From NCBI GenBank assembly GCA_029959285.1, contig JASCOE010000009.1, positions 1-64,000 of the forward strand: 64,000 bases of DNA, read 5' to 3'. Origin of the DNA: Flavobacteriaceae bacterium PS02337. Its GTDB lineage: Bacteria > Bacteroidota > Bacteroidia > Flavobacteriales > Flavobacteriaceae. This document shows positions 15,088 through 24,289 of this stretch, piece by piece; position 1 is the stretch's first letter; each line of letters begins with the position of its first letter. The notes beneath the pieces were generated by a model. The model searched no databases. It worked only from the letters and a program-made list of their open reading frames with translations, and had not been told where the DNA came from. The position numbers and the translations under genes were made by a program.

Positions 15088-16634
15088 GTAAGATAGCAGA
15101 TTTGTATATTCGTGTAAGTACTGACGAGCAAGCAGAAAAAGGATTCTCCCAACGGAATCAGGAGGAAATGCTAAGAAAATATTGCAGCATTAACCAAATA
15201 CAAATACGCAATGTAATTTATGAAGATCATTCAGCAAAGACTTTTAATAGGCCTCAATGGAAAAAATTTCTTGATGATGTAAAAAAAAATAAAAATAAAA
15301 TTAATCTGGTTCTTTTTATGAAGTGGGACAGGTTCAGTCGTAATGCGGGTGATGCTTACCAAATGATCAATGTATTAAGAAAGTTGGGTATAGAGCCGCA
15401 GGCAATAGAACAGCCACTTGATCTTAGTGTTCCGGAAAACAAGATGATGCTTGCGTTTTACCTGGCTGCACCCGAGGTTGAAAACGACCGAAGGGCATTG
15501 AATACCTTTCAGGGGCTTAGAAGGGGTAAGAAGGAGGGAAGGCATATGGGTATGGCTCCTTATGGATACGCTAATAAAATAACTGAGGATGGGAAAAAGT
15601 ATATTGCCATTGTACCAGATAAAGCTGTAAAAGTTATTTGGATTTTTGAGCAGATTGCTAAAAATATTTTTAGTACTGAATCAATTTATCAAATGGCCAA
15701 AGAAAAAGGTTTTGCCATTTCTAAGAATAACTTGTGGCTTATCATAAGAAATCCACTGTATTGTGGAAAGATTGTTGTTCCTAAGTACAGAGATGAGGAG
15801 GAGAGATGGGTCAATGGACAGCATGAGCCAATTATCAGTGAGGGATTGTTTTATCGGGTACAGGATGTTCTTGACAGTAAAGCACGGACATATAGGCCTA
15901 AAATTAAGACTATTGAGAATTTTCCTTTGAGAGGTTTTTTTCTTTGTCCGAATTGCGGTCAGAAGTTAACAGGAAGTAAATGTAAAGGAAGAAATAAATA
16001 TTACTATTATTATCACTGTGATAAAGTTTGTAAATGGAGAGTGAATTCCGAAATAGCTAACAAGGTTTTTAAAGACCATTTAAATAAATTCAAACCTTTA
16101 GAAGAAGTTAAGAAATTATATACCGCAGTTCTGCTTGAAGGATACAGAGAACATACTGGATTAGTCGCTAATGAAAAAAAGAAGTCACTGGAGCAAATTG
16201 CAACTTACGAAAAGAAATTATCGGTTGCCAGAAATCTTTTAGTAAGTGAGAAAATTGATCCTGAGGATTATAATCTTATGAAAATTGAATACAATGCTGT
16301 TATCAGTAATCTGGAAAAAGAGATCGGAAATGTAGAGGACGACAGAACCACTATAGAGTACTTAACGACAACTGGATTGGAAAACCTTTTAAAACTAGGT
16401 GAAGCCTTTGATGGTGGGACCTTAGCTGATTCCAGGGAGATAATTGGTTTAATTTTCCCCGAAAATTTTACATTTCAAGAAAATAAAATCCGCACCGCCC
16501 GAGTCAATGAAATCATCAACTGTATCTATCTGGTAAACAATAGATTACGGGCAAAAAAAAACGGAACAAAAGATGATATTTTTCTTTTGTCCCGAGTAGT
16601 GACCTCGACTGGATTCAAACCAGTAACCTTCTGA
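15084..16634 (+). CDS. Large serine recombinase (site-specific integrase)
   Basis: A 516-aa large serine recombinase. The N-terminal resolvase domain has the catalytic serine in YIRVSTDEQ (S12) and the KWDRFSRNAGDA segment; the Recombinase domain (about 160-270) and a zinc ribbon CPNCG...C...C (about 280-325) follow, then a coiled coil. These enzymes integrate or excise elements through crossover between att sites. The last ~12 residues (STGFKPVTF end) are read from inside the tRNA-Arg gene on the other strand, so the frame is completed by the target site. It is the likely mover of the defence island. Confidence 0.93.
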   Translation: MSKIADLYIRVSTDEQAEKGFSQRNQEEMLRKYCSINQIQIRNVIYEDHSAKTFNRPQWKKFLDDVKKNKNKINLVLFMKWDRFSRNAGDAYQMINVLRKLGIEPQAIEQPLDLSVPENKMMLAFYLAAPEVENDRRALNTFQGLRRGKKEGRHMGMAPYGYANKITEDGKKYIAIVPDKAVKVIWIFEQIAKNIFSTESIYQMAKEKGFAISKNNLWLIIRNPLYCGKIVVPKYRDEEERWVNGQHEPIISEGLFYRVQDVLDSKARTYRPKIKTIENFPLRGFFLCPNCGQKLTGSKCKGRNKYYYYYHCDKVCKWRVNSEIANKVFKDHLNKFKPLEEVKKLYTAVLLEGYREHTGLVANEKKKSLEQIATYEKKLSVARNLLVSEKIDPEDYNLMKIEYNAVISNLEKEIGNVEDDRTTIEYLTTTGLENLLKLGEAFDGGTLADSREIIGLIFPENFTFQENKIRTARVNEIINCIYLVNNRLRAKKNGTKDDIFLLSRVVTSTGFKPVTF

Positions 16635-16673
16635 GCCGTAATCAGATGCGCTATTCAGTTGCGCCACGAGGCC
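16600..16673 (-). tRNA. tRNA-Arg (anticodon ACG)
   Basis: The minus strand folds into a complete 74-nt cloverleaf. The acceptor stem GGCCTCG pairs with CGAGGTC, leaving discriminator A; the D stem is GCGC/GCGC; the anticodon stem TCTGA/TCAGA holds loop TTACGGC with anticodon ACG; the T arm is ACTGG-TTTGAAT-CCAGT. CCA is not encoded. Its 3' half overlaps the end of the serine recombinase frame (16600-16634), pointing to integration at the tRNA 3' end. Confidence 0.95.
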
Positions 16674-16786
16674 TTTTTTGCTACAATCGGCTAATTTTCG
16701 TAGCTTTGTTGATTGCTTATTGCGGGTGCAAAGATAGACATAAATGTGAGATAAACAAGGGAAAAATAACATAAAATTAAAAAAAA

Positions 16787-17299
16787 ATGCAGTTTGAAAA
16801 GTATATACGTGATATTCAGGGATTTCCAAAAGAAGGAATTTTGTTCAAAGACATTACTCCATTATTAATTAACCCTGAAGCGCGAACAAATTGTCTAAAA
16901 GTTTTGCTGGATTCTTTAAAAGACCAGAAAATTGATAAGGTTGTTGGAGCAGAAAGTCGTGGTTTTTTCTTCGGAATCCTGCTTGCTCAAGAATTAAATG
17001 CCGGATTTGTTCCTGTTCGTAAACCAAAAAAACTTCCTTTTGATACTATTTCAGCTTCGTATGAATTAGAATATGGAACTGATAGTTTAGAAATGCATAC
17101 CGACGCCATTAAAAAAGGAGATCGCGTTTTAATTCACGACGATGTTTTGGCAACAGGCGGAACGGCAAAAGCAGTTTGCGAGTTGGTAGAAAAATTGGGT
17201 GGCGAAATTGTGCAATGCAATTTCTTAATGGAGCTGACTTTCCTTAACGGAAGAGAAAAAATCAACGAATATCCTGTTTTTGCGGCTTTAACGTATTAA
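16787..17299 (+). CDS. apt: Adenine phosphoribosyltransferase
   Basis: A 170-aa purine-salvage enzyme converting adenine and PRPP to AMP. The PRPP-binding motif VLIHDDVLATGGTAKA (near residues 119-134) and the N-terminal GFPKEGILFKDITPLL are characteristic. Length is normal for the family. It is the first chromosomal gene after the tRNA-Arg attachment point and reads away from the island, ending 1 nt before the convergent response-regulator gene. Confidence 0.96.
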   Translation: MQFEKYIRDIQGFPKEGILFKDITPLLINPEARTNCLKVLLDSLKDQKIDKVVGAESRGFFFGILLAQELNAGFVPVRKPKKLPFDTISASYELEYGTDSLEMHTDAIKKGDRVLIHDDVLATGGTAKAVCELVEKLGGEIVQCNFLMELTFLNGREKINEYPVFAALTY

Positions 17300-17950
17300 T
17301 CAAACAAAAACAATTTTATGCTTAATGGCATAAAGCACTAATCCGATTCGGGTTTTTATTTCAAGTTTATCAAAAAGAGATTCTCTGTAACCGTCAATAG
17401 TTTTTGGACTTAAACACATTTGAGAAGCAATTTCTTTATAAGTCATTTCTGTGCACGCATGTTTGATAAAAACAATTTCTTTTTCTTTTAAATTGATTTT
17501 CTTATTATCGCTGTTGACTTTATTAATCAACATTCCAGAAACCAATTCGGTGAAATAAAAACCCTTTTCGATTACGCATTCAATTGCTTCTTTAAATATT
17601 TCTGGAGAAGTATCTTTCAATAAATAGCCTTTTGCGCCGTTGGTTATCATTTTTATAATAATTTCTTCATCATCATTTACAGATAAAGCAATTACTTTTA
17701 AATCTGGTCGAAAATCTTTTAGCCATTTCATTGTGCTTAAACCGTCTAAAACGGGCATATTGACATCCAATAAAATTAAATCAATTTCGGTTGAAGCATT
17801 TTCTTCAATGTAATCAATAAAAACTTTTCCGTTTTCAAAACGTTCGATCACTTCATAATCTCCAAAACTTTTAATTAACAATTCAAGAGATTGCGAAAAC
17901 AGTAAATGATCGTCTACAATTAATATTTTATTTTTAGAATTCGTTTTCAT
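17300..17950 (-). CDS. NarL/LuxR-family response regulator
   Basis: A 216-aa two-component regulator. The receiver domain has the phosphorylation site in LILLDVNMPVLDG (D62) and acidic pocket VDDH near the N-terminus. The C-terminal LuxR-type helix-turn-helix reads LKEKEIVFIKHA...YKEIASQMCLSPKTIDGYRE. It overlaps the histidine kinase gene by 17 nt, so the two form a cognate pair. The target genes and signal are not evident. Confidence 0.93.
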   Translation of the reverse strand: MKTNSKNKILIVDDHLLFSQSLELLIKSFGDYEVIERFENGKVFIDYIEENASTEIDLILLDVNMPVLDGLSTMKWLKDFRPDLKVIALSVNDDEEIIIKMITNGAKGYLLKDTSPEIFKEAIECVIEKGFYFTELVSGMLINKVNSDNKKINLKEKEIVFIKHACTEMTYKEIASQMCLSPKTIDGYRESLFDKLEIKTRIGLVLYAIKHKIVFV

Positions 17951-18722
17951 AGCCTTGAGTTAATGGGTATTCGATGGTTACACTGGTTCCTGTTCGATCT
18001 GAATTTACAATCAATTTTGCACCAATCAGTTTGGCTCTTAATTTCATGTTATTTAATCCGATTCCAGAATTCGATTTTTTGACATCATATCCAATTCCAA
18101 AATCGTTTAATTTTAGCCTAAAAACAGTATCGGTAGTTTCGATATAAACGTCAAACAAATCGCTTCTAGAATGCTTTAAACTATTGTGAAGCGCTTCTTG
18201 AAAAATGCGATAAATGATTAATTCGTGCTCTTCATTTATATTCGGAACGGCTCCAATTTGATTGAAATTGTATTTGATTTTCTTCAGCTTTTTTATTCTT
18301 TCTAAATCTTGCTGAATAGCTTCTAAAAAGTTGTTTTGAAGTAAATTGTCTTTATTTATAATCCGCGAAAGAATTCTCAGTTCGTCTAATGATTTGGCTA
18401 AAACGGCTTTAAGATCTTTAAGTTCGCTTATTTGAACATTTTTATTGCTAATCGAAATATTAAGCTGCATAATTGCAACCGAAATAATCTGTCCGATATT
18501 ATCATGCAATTCTTTACTAATTTCAGATAAAGTTTGATCTTTAATTTCTATTCGAGTTTTTACTAGTTCGGATTGGAAATACAAGTCAGCTTCCATTTTT
18601 TCTACCAAATAATTGTTTCTTTTTTTTAAAAAATAAAAGAAAATAATCACCAGAGTGACAAGTAAGGTAAAGAAAACAATACCTAAGGAAATGACTAATA
18701 ATTGTATTTCTTTTCGCTCCAT
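17934..18722 (-). CDS. Sensor histidine kinase, HisKA_3 type
   Basis: A 262-aa kinase with one N-terminal membrane helix (about 6-30), the phosphoacceptor motif SKELHDNIGQ and an HATPase domain ending DFGIGYDVKKSNSGIGLNNM. This architecture pairs with LuxR-type regulators such as its overlapping neighbour. It has no sensory domain of its own beyond the membrane segment and probably senses through the adjacent multi-TM protein, whose gene it overlaps. The start at 18722 (MERKEIQLL) is chosen because AGGAT lies a few bases upstream; an earlier ATG at 18746 would add 8 residues. Confidence 0.9.
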   Translation of the reverse strand: MERKEIQLLVISLGIVFFTLLVTLVIIFFYFLKKRNNYLVEKMEADLYFQSELVKTRIEIKDQTLSEISKELHDNIGQIISVAIMQLNISISNKNVQISELKDLKAVLAKSLDELRILSRIINKDNLLQNNFLEAIQQDLERIKKLKKIKYNFNQIGAVPNINEEHELIIYRIFQEALHNSLKHSRSDLFDVYIETTDTVFRLKLNDFGIGYDVKKSNSGIGLNNMKLRAKLIGAKLIVNSDRTGTSVTIEYPLTQGYENEF

Positions 18723-19342
18723 ATAAATCCTATTATAAAGCAGCAATGTGCCAGCAAATTTAAAATAAACAATACCAAACTAAATACAGATTCGTCTTGT
18801 TTAATTAAAAACCAATTGATAGCCAGCATAAAAGGAGTAAAAGGAACGTGAAAAACAAGTATTCCTAAAACATACCAGAAAAATACTGACTTTTTAAAAT
18901 TTAATATTTTGTTTGAATTGAAAATTTCTACTAAATATAAACAGGATAATATTAAAACCAATAAAACGCCTATAGCAAAACTGTATGTAAAAGATCGATT
19001 GGTGTCTTCTTTAAAATATAAACTGTTTAGGAAAAAAGAAACCACAAAAAGAATCAAAAAAAGAATGGCTAAAGCTCTAGTATTAATTTTGGTAAGTAAG
19101 GCTCGTAAAAGTAAAATATAGGCAGAAAAACTGGCGAACATATAGAAATTGTAGACGTAAAAATTCAGCAAACCTGTCCAATAGGTAAAATAATACCCAA
19201 CAATTTCGATTAGAATTGAAAACCAGATTAAAAGTACTAAAAATTTAGCTTTGTTACCAGGAAGTTTTGGAAGCGAAAATAAACCAACAAGTCCTGATAA
19301 AAAAGCCAGATATATGATATAAGATCTTAAAAATTCAAACAT
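18695..19342 (-). CDS. Multi-pass membrane protein upstream of histidine kinase
   Basis: A 215-aa protein with about seven hydrophobic segments and no other motif that I recognise. Its end overlaps the start of the histidine kinase gene, forming a three-gene unit with the response regulator. A role as sensory or accessory membrane subunit for the kinase is inferred from that coupling only. Confidence 0.75.
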   Translation of the reverse strand: MFEFLRSYIIYLAFLSGLVGLFSLPKLPGNKAKFLVLLIWFSILIEIVGYYFTYWTGLLNFYVYNFYMFASFSAYILLLRALLTKINTRALAILFLILFVVSFFLNSLYFKEDTNRSFTYSFAIGVLLVLILSCLYLVEIFNSNKILNFKKSVFFWYVLGILVFHVPFTPFMLAINWFLIKQDESVFSLVLFILNLLAHCCFIIGFIWSEKKYNY

Positions 19343-19348
19343 AGTTTT

Positions 19349-19780
19349 TTAATATAATAAGCTTGGCGGTCTTCCGATGTTGCCGTAATTCATTGGTTCA
19401 AGGCTTGGTATGTCAGAAGAAGATTCTTCTTGTACTAAAGCAAAAGTTTGAATTTTAGCGGTTGTTTTTTCTGCCTTTTTCCCCGTCGGAACTAAAAACA
19501 AAGTCGTCAATCCAGCTTTTTCTCCGTGTTTTTCATCGTCTGGATAAACTCCAAAGTAAAAACGAATTCCGTCAACATTGTAGCCGTCTTTTGCTCCGTT
19601 AGTTTTTATATAATGAATGTAGTTTTCTAATTCTTCTAAAGAATACCAAATCGCATTGGCATCTTCTTTTTGTGCTTTTTTCGCTGTAAGCGAAGCTCTC
19701 TTACTATTGTAATTCACGTTTAATTGTCTAGCAAATTCTTTACTAATTAATTGACTCGGTTTTGCAGGAGGATTTTTCAT
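19349..19780 (-). CDS. Hypothetical protein of the muramidase cluster
   Basis: A 143-aa cytoplasmic protein that I cannot assign. The middle reads IWYSLEELENYIHYIKTNG and then VDGIRFYFGVYPDD and LTTLFLVPTG, a pattern I associate with uncharacterised Bacteroidota proteins. It is rich in lysine at the N-terminus and ends with a low-complexity tail. It lies 6 nt upstream of the multi-TM gene (same strand) and is divergent from the 671-aa protein gene, so it could belong to either neighbourhood. Confidence 0.7.
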   Translation of the reverse strand: MKNPPAKPSQLISKEFARQLNVNYNSKRASLTAKKAQKEDANAIWYSLEELENYIHYIKTNGAKDGYNVDGIRFYFGVYPDDEKHGEKAGLTTLFLVPTGKKAEKTTAKIQTFALVQEESSSDIPSLEPMNYGNIGRPPSLLY

Positions 19781-20042
19781 GGTTTTATTATTTATTGATT
19801 GGTTAAATATTTAGTTAATAGTCTTTTGAAAACTGATTGGGACAAAATTATCTGAAACACAAAGTTGTGACAAGGGGAAATATACCCTTTTTTATTTGGG
19901 TAAAAATGATTTGAAAAAATGGGTTAAAGTGCTGTTACATAATATTTTATAAAGATAGAATTTTACATCGTCAGTTTTAATGTAAAAAACTGGCATTCAA
20001 AAATTTAAACCTCATTAAGTAATTAACTAAAATTTTAAAATT

Positions 20043-22058
20043 ATGTCACAACCAACAGCCCTAGGTTATCCTCATGCAGGAGCCGGAACAGTAGAAATTC
20101 TTTTAGAAAAAGAAGATGGAGCAGATTATGCAGTGCTTTTCTCACCAGATCCTAACAATATATTATTGAGAGATGCCGGTCTGCCAATGCAGTTTTATTA
20201 TTATCCAAAAGCGCCACGTTTAGCGAAACATCCCGACGGAAGATTCAAATTTGCGATGCAGGTTTTTAAATCAGAGGGAGATTCGTCTACCGTAATCGGT
20301 GCAGAAGGATTGGAAGAAGAAGCAGGAGCTTACACTACTTTAACCAGTACAATCGATTTACCTGAAGCTCTTTTGAAGAAAGCAATTGATAAATTAAAAG
20401 AAAAGCTTCATACAAGTTATAATAATCAAAGACAGTCAAAACTTTTTGGATTATTCTCTTATTTAAAAGGAGTTGACAGAGATTTTAATGAAACCAATGT
20501 CAGACCAATTCAATTGACAGAAAACACCATTACGATGCACGTTGTAGGTGAAAAATCGCCAAATAATCCGTTTGGAGGCGCAAATCCTTGGACATTTAAT
20601 ATTCAAGGTGAAGGTGCAGGAACCACATTCGGATTGGGAGATAATGCACTTTCTGTACTTATGGGGCGTTACAGCGCTTCTTTAGTCAAAAATGCATTAG
20701 AATCTGGATCAAATAACTTGGTTATCGAAAACAAAATTAAGTACAAAGGCTATATGCCAACAACGACAATTAAAACAACTGTAGATGTTAAAAAAGTACA
20801 CACTTATTTTTCAGCGAAAGCCAATGTAAGCTGGTCTTTTGTTGATGTAAATTGGGAAAGTGAATACGAAAAAATCTTAACGCAAGGCGGAATTGTCAGC
20901 GAAATTATTACTGATAATCAGTTTTCTAACGAAGAAAGAAAAAAAGTTGAAGAAGCGCTTTTTCAAAAACAAAGAGATTTCGCTTTTCAATTGGTTCAAA
21001 AACAAATCTTTGATGCGCCAGAAAAGCAATTTACGCCAGCTTCAACACCAGAAAAACCAGGTGGATTTTTTAGAATTCTTTTTGGAGGCGGAAGCGTAGG
21101 AGTGAGCCTAAAACACGGATCTCAAATTAGAGAAGTAAAATTTACAGATGAAATTAAATTCTCTGCAATTGAAGTTTTAGATTCAAAAATTAGTGGAAAT
21201 CTAACGCCTCTGACAATGAAATCTGGTGCAGAAGCAGCAACAGAATTAAAAAAATACATTACTGTTATTCAGTTAGATGAAGATTTTTCTAAAGTTCAAG
21301 TAATTGCTTCTTTAAACGGAGGTTTGATCAAATTGGACAAAGACAGCGATATTGTCAATGATAGTCCGGTAAGTCAGGTTTCTATCGAAGTGGGTTATCC
21401 AGATTCTAAAGGGAAATTGATCTGGAAAAGTTCTGGTAGAATGATTGCGCCAGAAGGAACTCCGTATGTAAAAAATACCAGCAGATCTGGTAAAGAAATC
21501 GACGCTATTTTTCCTGCAACTTGGAACGACAAATCGAAAGAAAAGAATGCTTTTGTGTTTGATTTCGTAAAAAATAATGGTTCAACTAAAGTTAAAGTTC
21601 GTCAAGAAGTAATGTATGAAAAAGACAAGAGAATCAAGCTAAAAGATACAACTCGAGAATTTGAATTTGAAGGAACAAAAATCTTCGTTCCGCTGCCAAT
21701 TCAAAATATGATTAATTATACATTATCGACTGAAGAATTGTACGAATGCGACACGCTGGAAGTAACACTAAAAGTAGATAAAATGTCTACTAAAAAATTC
21801 AAGTTTACAGCAGATAATTTTGAAGATGCGATTCCGTACAGAGCTTGGTATGAGTTAGATTACACAATTAAACCAACAGAATACAAAGTGAAGTATACTT
21901 GCAACGGAAAAATCGGTAAAAAATCTAAAAAAGTATCTATTTCGACAGATTATATCAAAATAGATTATCAAGAAGGAGATGTTTTGTTTGAAATTCCAAC
22001 TGGAACTGATGCTCAAAACGCAGACATTGAGAAAATCAGAGCTCCATTTATGGAATAA
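20043..22058 (+). CDS. Unrecognised 671-aa beta-rich protein
   Basis: A large protein with no signal peptide or membrane segment that I can identify. It begins MSQPTALGYPHAGAGTVEIL and contains many short beta-like segments, a glycine-rich stretch (FFRILFGGGSVGVSLKHG near residue 345) and a lysine-rich C-terminal domain. No catalytic motif is visible. Together with the next two genes on the same strand, including a muramidase, it could be part of a structural or delivery apparatus or a toxin-like assembly; that is inference from neighbours. A 246-bp noncoding gap upstream holds its presumed promoter. Confidence 0.8.
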   Translation: MSQPTALGYPHAGAGTVEILLEKEDGADYAVLFSPDPNNILLRDAGLPMQFYYYPKAPRLAKHPDGRFKFAMQVFKSEGDSSTVIGAEGLEEEAGAYTTLTSTIDLPEALLKKAIDKLKEKLHTSYNNQRQSKLFGLFSYLKGVDRDFNETNVRPIQLTENTITMHVVGEKSPNNPFGGANPWTFNIQGEGAGTTFGLGDNALSVLMGRYSASLVKNALESGSNNLVIENKIKYKGYMPTTTIKTTVDVKKVHTYFSAKANVSWSFVDVNWESEYEKILTQGGIVSEIITDNQFSNEERKKVEEALFQKQRDFAFQLVQKQIFDAPEKQFTPASTPEKPGGFFRILFGGGSVGVSLKHGSQIREVKFTDEIKFSAIEVLDSKISGNLTPLTMKSGAEAATELKKYITVIQLDEDFSKVQVIASLNGGLIKLDKDSDIVNDSPVSQVSIEVGYPDSKGKLIWKSSGRMIAPEGTPYVKNTSRSGKEIDAIFPATWNDKSKEKNAFVFDFVKNNGSTKVKVRQEVMYEKDKRIKLKDTTREFEFEGTKIFVPLPIQNMINYTLSTEELYECDTLEVTLKVDKMSTKKFKFTADNFEDAIPYRAWYELDYTIKPTEYKVKYTCNGKIGKKSKKVSISTDYIKIDYQEGDVLFEIPTGTDAQNADIEKIRAPFME

Positions 22059-22135
22059 TTTTTTTGAGTTAGTAAGCACAAGGGACGTCATGTCCCTTTT
22101 GTTTCTTCAAATTCTAATCATTAAACCAAAACGTC

Positions 22136-24289
22136 ATGCCAGATTTAAATACATTTAAGCTCGAAGGAACCAAATTAGTTCCCATAAACAGATTCAATCT
22201 TGAGCCTGCAAAACCTAGCACAGCATTTTCGGCAATAGCCATAAATAAAGTAAACGATTTTAAAGTTATTGAGCATCCAATAATTCATTCTATTGATATA
22301 AAACCTATTTTAATTTTTCCAATTGCAGAAAGTTATTTTCCTTTAATTGAAGGTGATAAAGCTATTAGTGAGAATGATTACTTTAAGGATTATTTTAAAA
22401 ACGAAATAACTTTATTTTTTCCTCAAATTGACATTGTGCCCAATAACGGAACCGTTTTTTATTATGAAAATGTACCAGATAAATCAGGAAACAAAGGCGG
22501 ACTTCGTGGAAAAGTAACATTGAGATATACTATTAAAGAAAAGCCATTGCAAGCCAATCAGAAAAGTATTGCGCTCAACTTAAAAGAAGCAATTTTAAAT
22601 CTAAAAGTAAATCTAGATTTTATCAAAATAAACGGAGTTGTCAATACGGCGACACAAGAAATTCAATTTGATTTGATTGATGAAGCTGTTAAAATTGCGT
22701 TTTTGAACCTAGTTTCTAATCTAAATGACTTGAAGTGTAATCTTGATCTTTTCTTTGATTTTAAAGGGTATTCTAAAATAAAAAGAAACTTTCTGTTTGC
22801 GAGAGATATTTCGATTTTAAAAAATCAAATCATAACTAAATCAGATTTGAGTTCGCCTAGAGCGACATTAGCGCCAAAATCAACGATTATTAGCAGTCCG
22901 TTGATGGTAAGAGCTGATTTGCAAACGAAAGTTGCTCCAAAAACAATTATTTCGGGAATTCAATTGGATAATAGTATTAAAAGCAATGTTCAGGAAGAAT
23001 ATGTAAAAAGTACTTTTCTGCTCAAAATCAACAAAACGTTGAGTTATCCGATTGGCGCAGATCCAACGATAAGTTTGTACAAAACAATTGGCGGCGGATT
23101 TGTAAATATTCCGTTTAATCTAAATGAAGATTTTTCGCAGTTCAAGCAAATATTTGTTACTGGATTTAATTTTAGTAAACTTTCTATTTATAAATCGATG
23201 GTTCAGCCGAATACTTTTTTGCTGATTGCGAAAGTGTATAGTTTGTCAAAAGATTTGAATACAATGAAACCTTGTATTTCGACGATTTTTCATGCGTTTG
23301 AAGAAGGCGCGGGAACTGAAGAAGAAATTTCAAAAATCAGTTTTCAGTTTGCCATTGGTCCAAATCTTTCTGATTTTGATTTGGCTAAATTGAAAATCGC
23401 TTTGTTTCAAAATAACTTTTTAGACGGCGATACAACAGATTATTTTGATAAAATTCAGTTTTTATTTCCCAACGATATTTCGGCAGAATATGAAGTTAGC
23501 GGGAATTATTTCTTGCAGCAATCGGATATTTCTACAGACGGAAAACATTTTCTTTTTAATCTTTCTACCGAAAATTTATCCGAAGCGAGTATTATGATTA
23601 ATGCTTTGAATAATACGATTACGCAATATGCTAACATTAATTTTAAGCATAAAGAAATCAAAGACAGCAGTATAATTGAGCTGAATATTGAACAAACTAT
23701 TGGTGAAATTCTCGAAGCTTTGATAGATAATTCGGCAAAGAAAATTGAAATCAGTAATCAATCTATTTCGAACTGTAAACTCAATTCGGTTTTATTGGTT
23801 TACAATCAAAACACAACTTATTTAAATAGCAGTTTCTTTAAAACTTATCCAGAATTAATCAGTAATGCTACTAAGTTTTTAGAGTTTTCAATTTTAAATC
23901 CAACTGTTTCTGGTGAATTGAAAAATGTGTTTTTTGATTTTGAAAATATTGAAAATATAAGTTCTGAGTTTAGTCAGATTGTTTCGCAATCAACTGCTTA
24001 CAATCGATATATTCAAGTTCAGATTAAAACCCAAAATATCGCAACAAGTAAAATCACAATAGAATTAACGGTTCAAGAAACGGGAAGTAAATTTACAATT
24101 GAACGTTTGAAATCGGAATTTTCAACGCCAATTTTATTCAATTTTATTGTCAAAAATACTTCTGTCAACAACACTTTGATTTCTTATAAAGTGAATTATT
24201 TTGATAAAAATGATAATCTGACTGGTTCAACCAATGAAGTTTTTGACTTCTCAAAATCCTCCAAAATAATTATAAATAAAAAGTCATGA
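22136..24289 (+). CDS. Unrecognised 717-aa beta-rich protein coupled to a muramidase
   Basis: A 717-aa protein without signal peptide, membrane helix or known motif; most of it alternates hydrophobic and polar residues as in beta-sandwich proteins. It starts MPDLNTFKLEGTKLVPINRF. Its stop overlaps the muramidase start as ATGA, so the two are translationally coupled, and it follows the 671-aa gene by 77 bp. The arrangement resembles a carrier or assembly protein with a cell-wall-degrading partner, but no phage or secretion hallmark confirms this. Confidence 0.8.
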   Translation: MPDLNTFKLEGTKLVPINRFNLEPAKPSTAFSAIAINKVNDFKVIEHPIIHSIDIKPILIFPIAESYFPLIEGDKAISENDYFKDYFKNEITLFFPQIDIVPNNGTVFYYENVPDKSGNKGGLRGKVTLRYTIKEKPLQANQKSIALNLKEAILNLKVNLDFIKINGVVNTATQEIQFDLIDEAVKIAFLNLVSNLNDLKCNLDLFFDFKGYSKIKRNFLFARDISILKNQIITKSDLSSPRATLAPKSTIISSPLMVRADLQTKVAPKTIISGIQLDNSIKSNVQEEYVKSTFLLKINKTLSYPIGADPTISLYKTIGGGFVNIPFNLNEDFSQFKQIFVTGFNFSKLSIYKSMVQPNTFLLIAKVYSLSKDLNTMKPCISTIFHAFEEGAGTEEEISKISFQFAIGPNLSDFDLAKLKIALFQNNFLDGDTTDYFDKIQFLFPNDISAEYEVSGNYFLQQSDISTDGKHFLFNLSTENLSEASIMINALNNTITQYANINFKHKEIKDSSIIELNIEQTIGEILEALIDNSAKKIEISNQSISNCKLNSVLLVYNQNTTYLNSSFFKTYPELISNATKFLEFSILNPTVSGELKNVFFDFENIENISSEFSQIVSQSTAYNRYIQVQIKTQNIATSKITIELTVQETGSKFTIERLKSEFSTPILFNFIVKNTSVNNTLISYKVNYFDKNDNLTGSTNEVFDFSKSSKIIINKKS

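Noticed and set aside
14934-15152. 72-codon minus-strand frame overlapping the recombinase start
   Set aside because: It lies across the coupled 56-aa and recombinase frames on the opposite strand and has no family-like features.
16545-16829. 94-codon minus-strand frame over the tRNA
   Set aside because: It runs through a complete tRNA gene and the start of apt; clearly not a protein gene.
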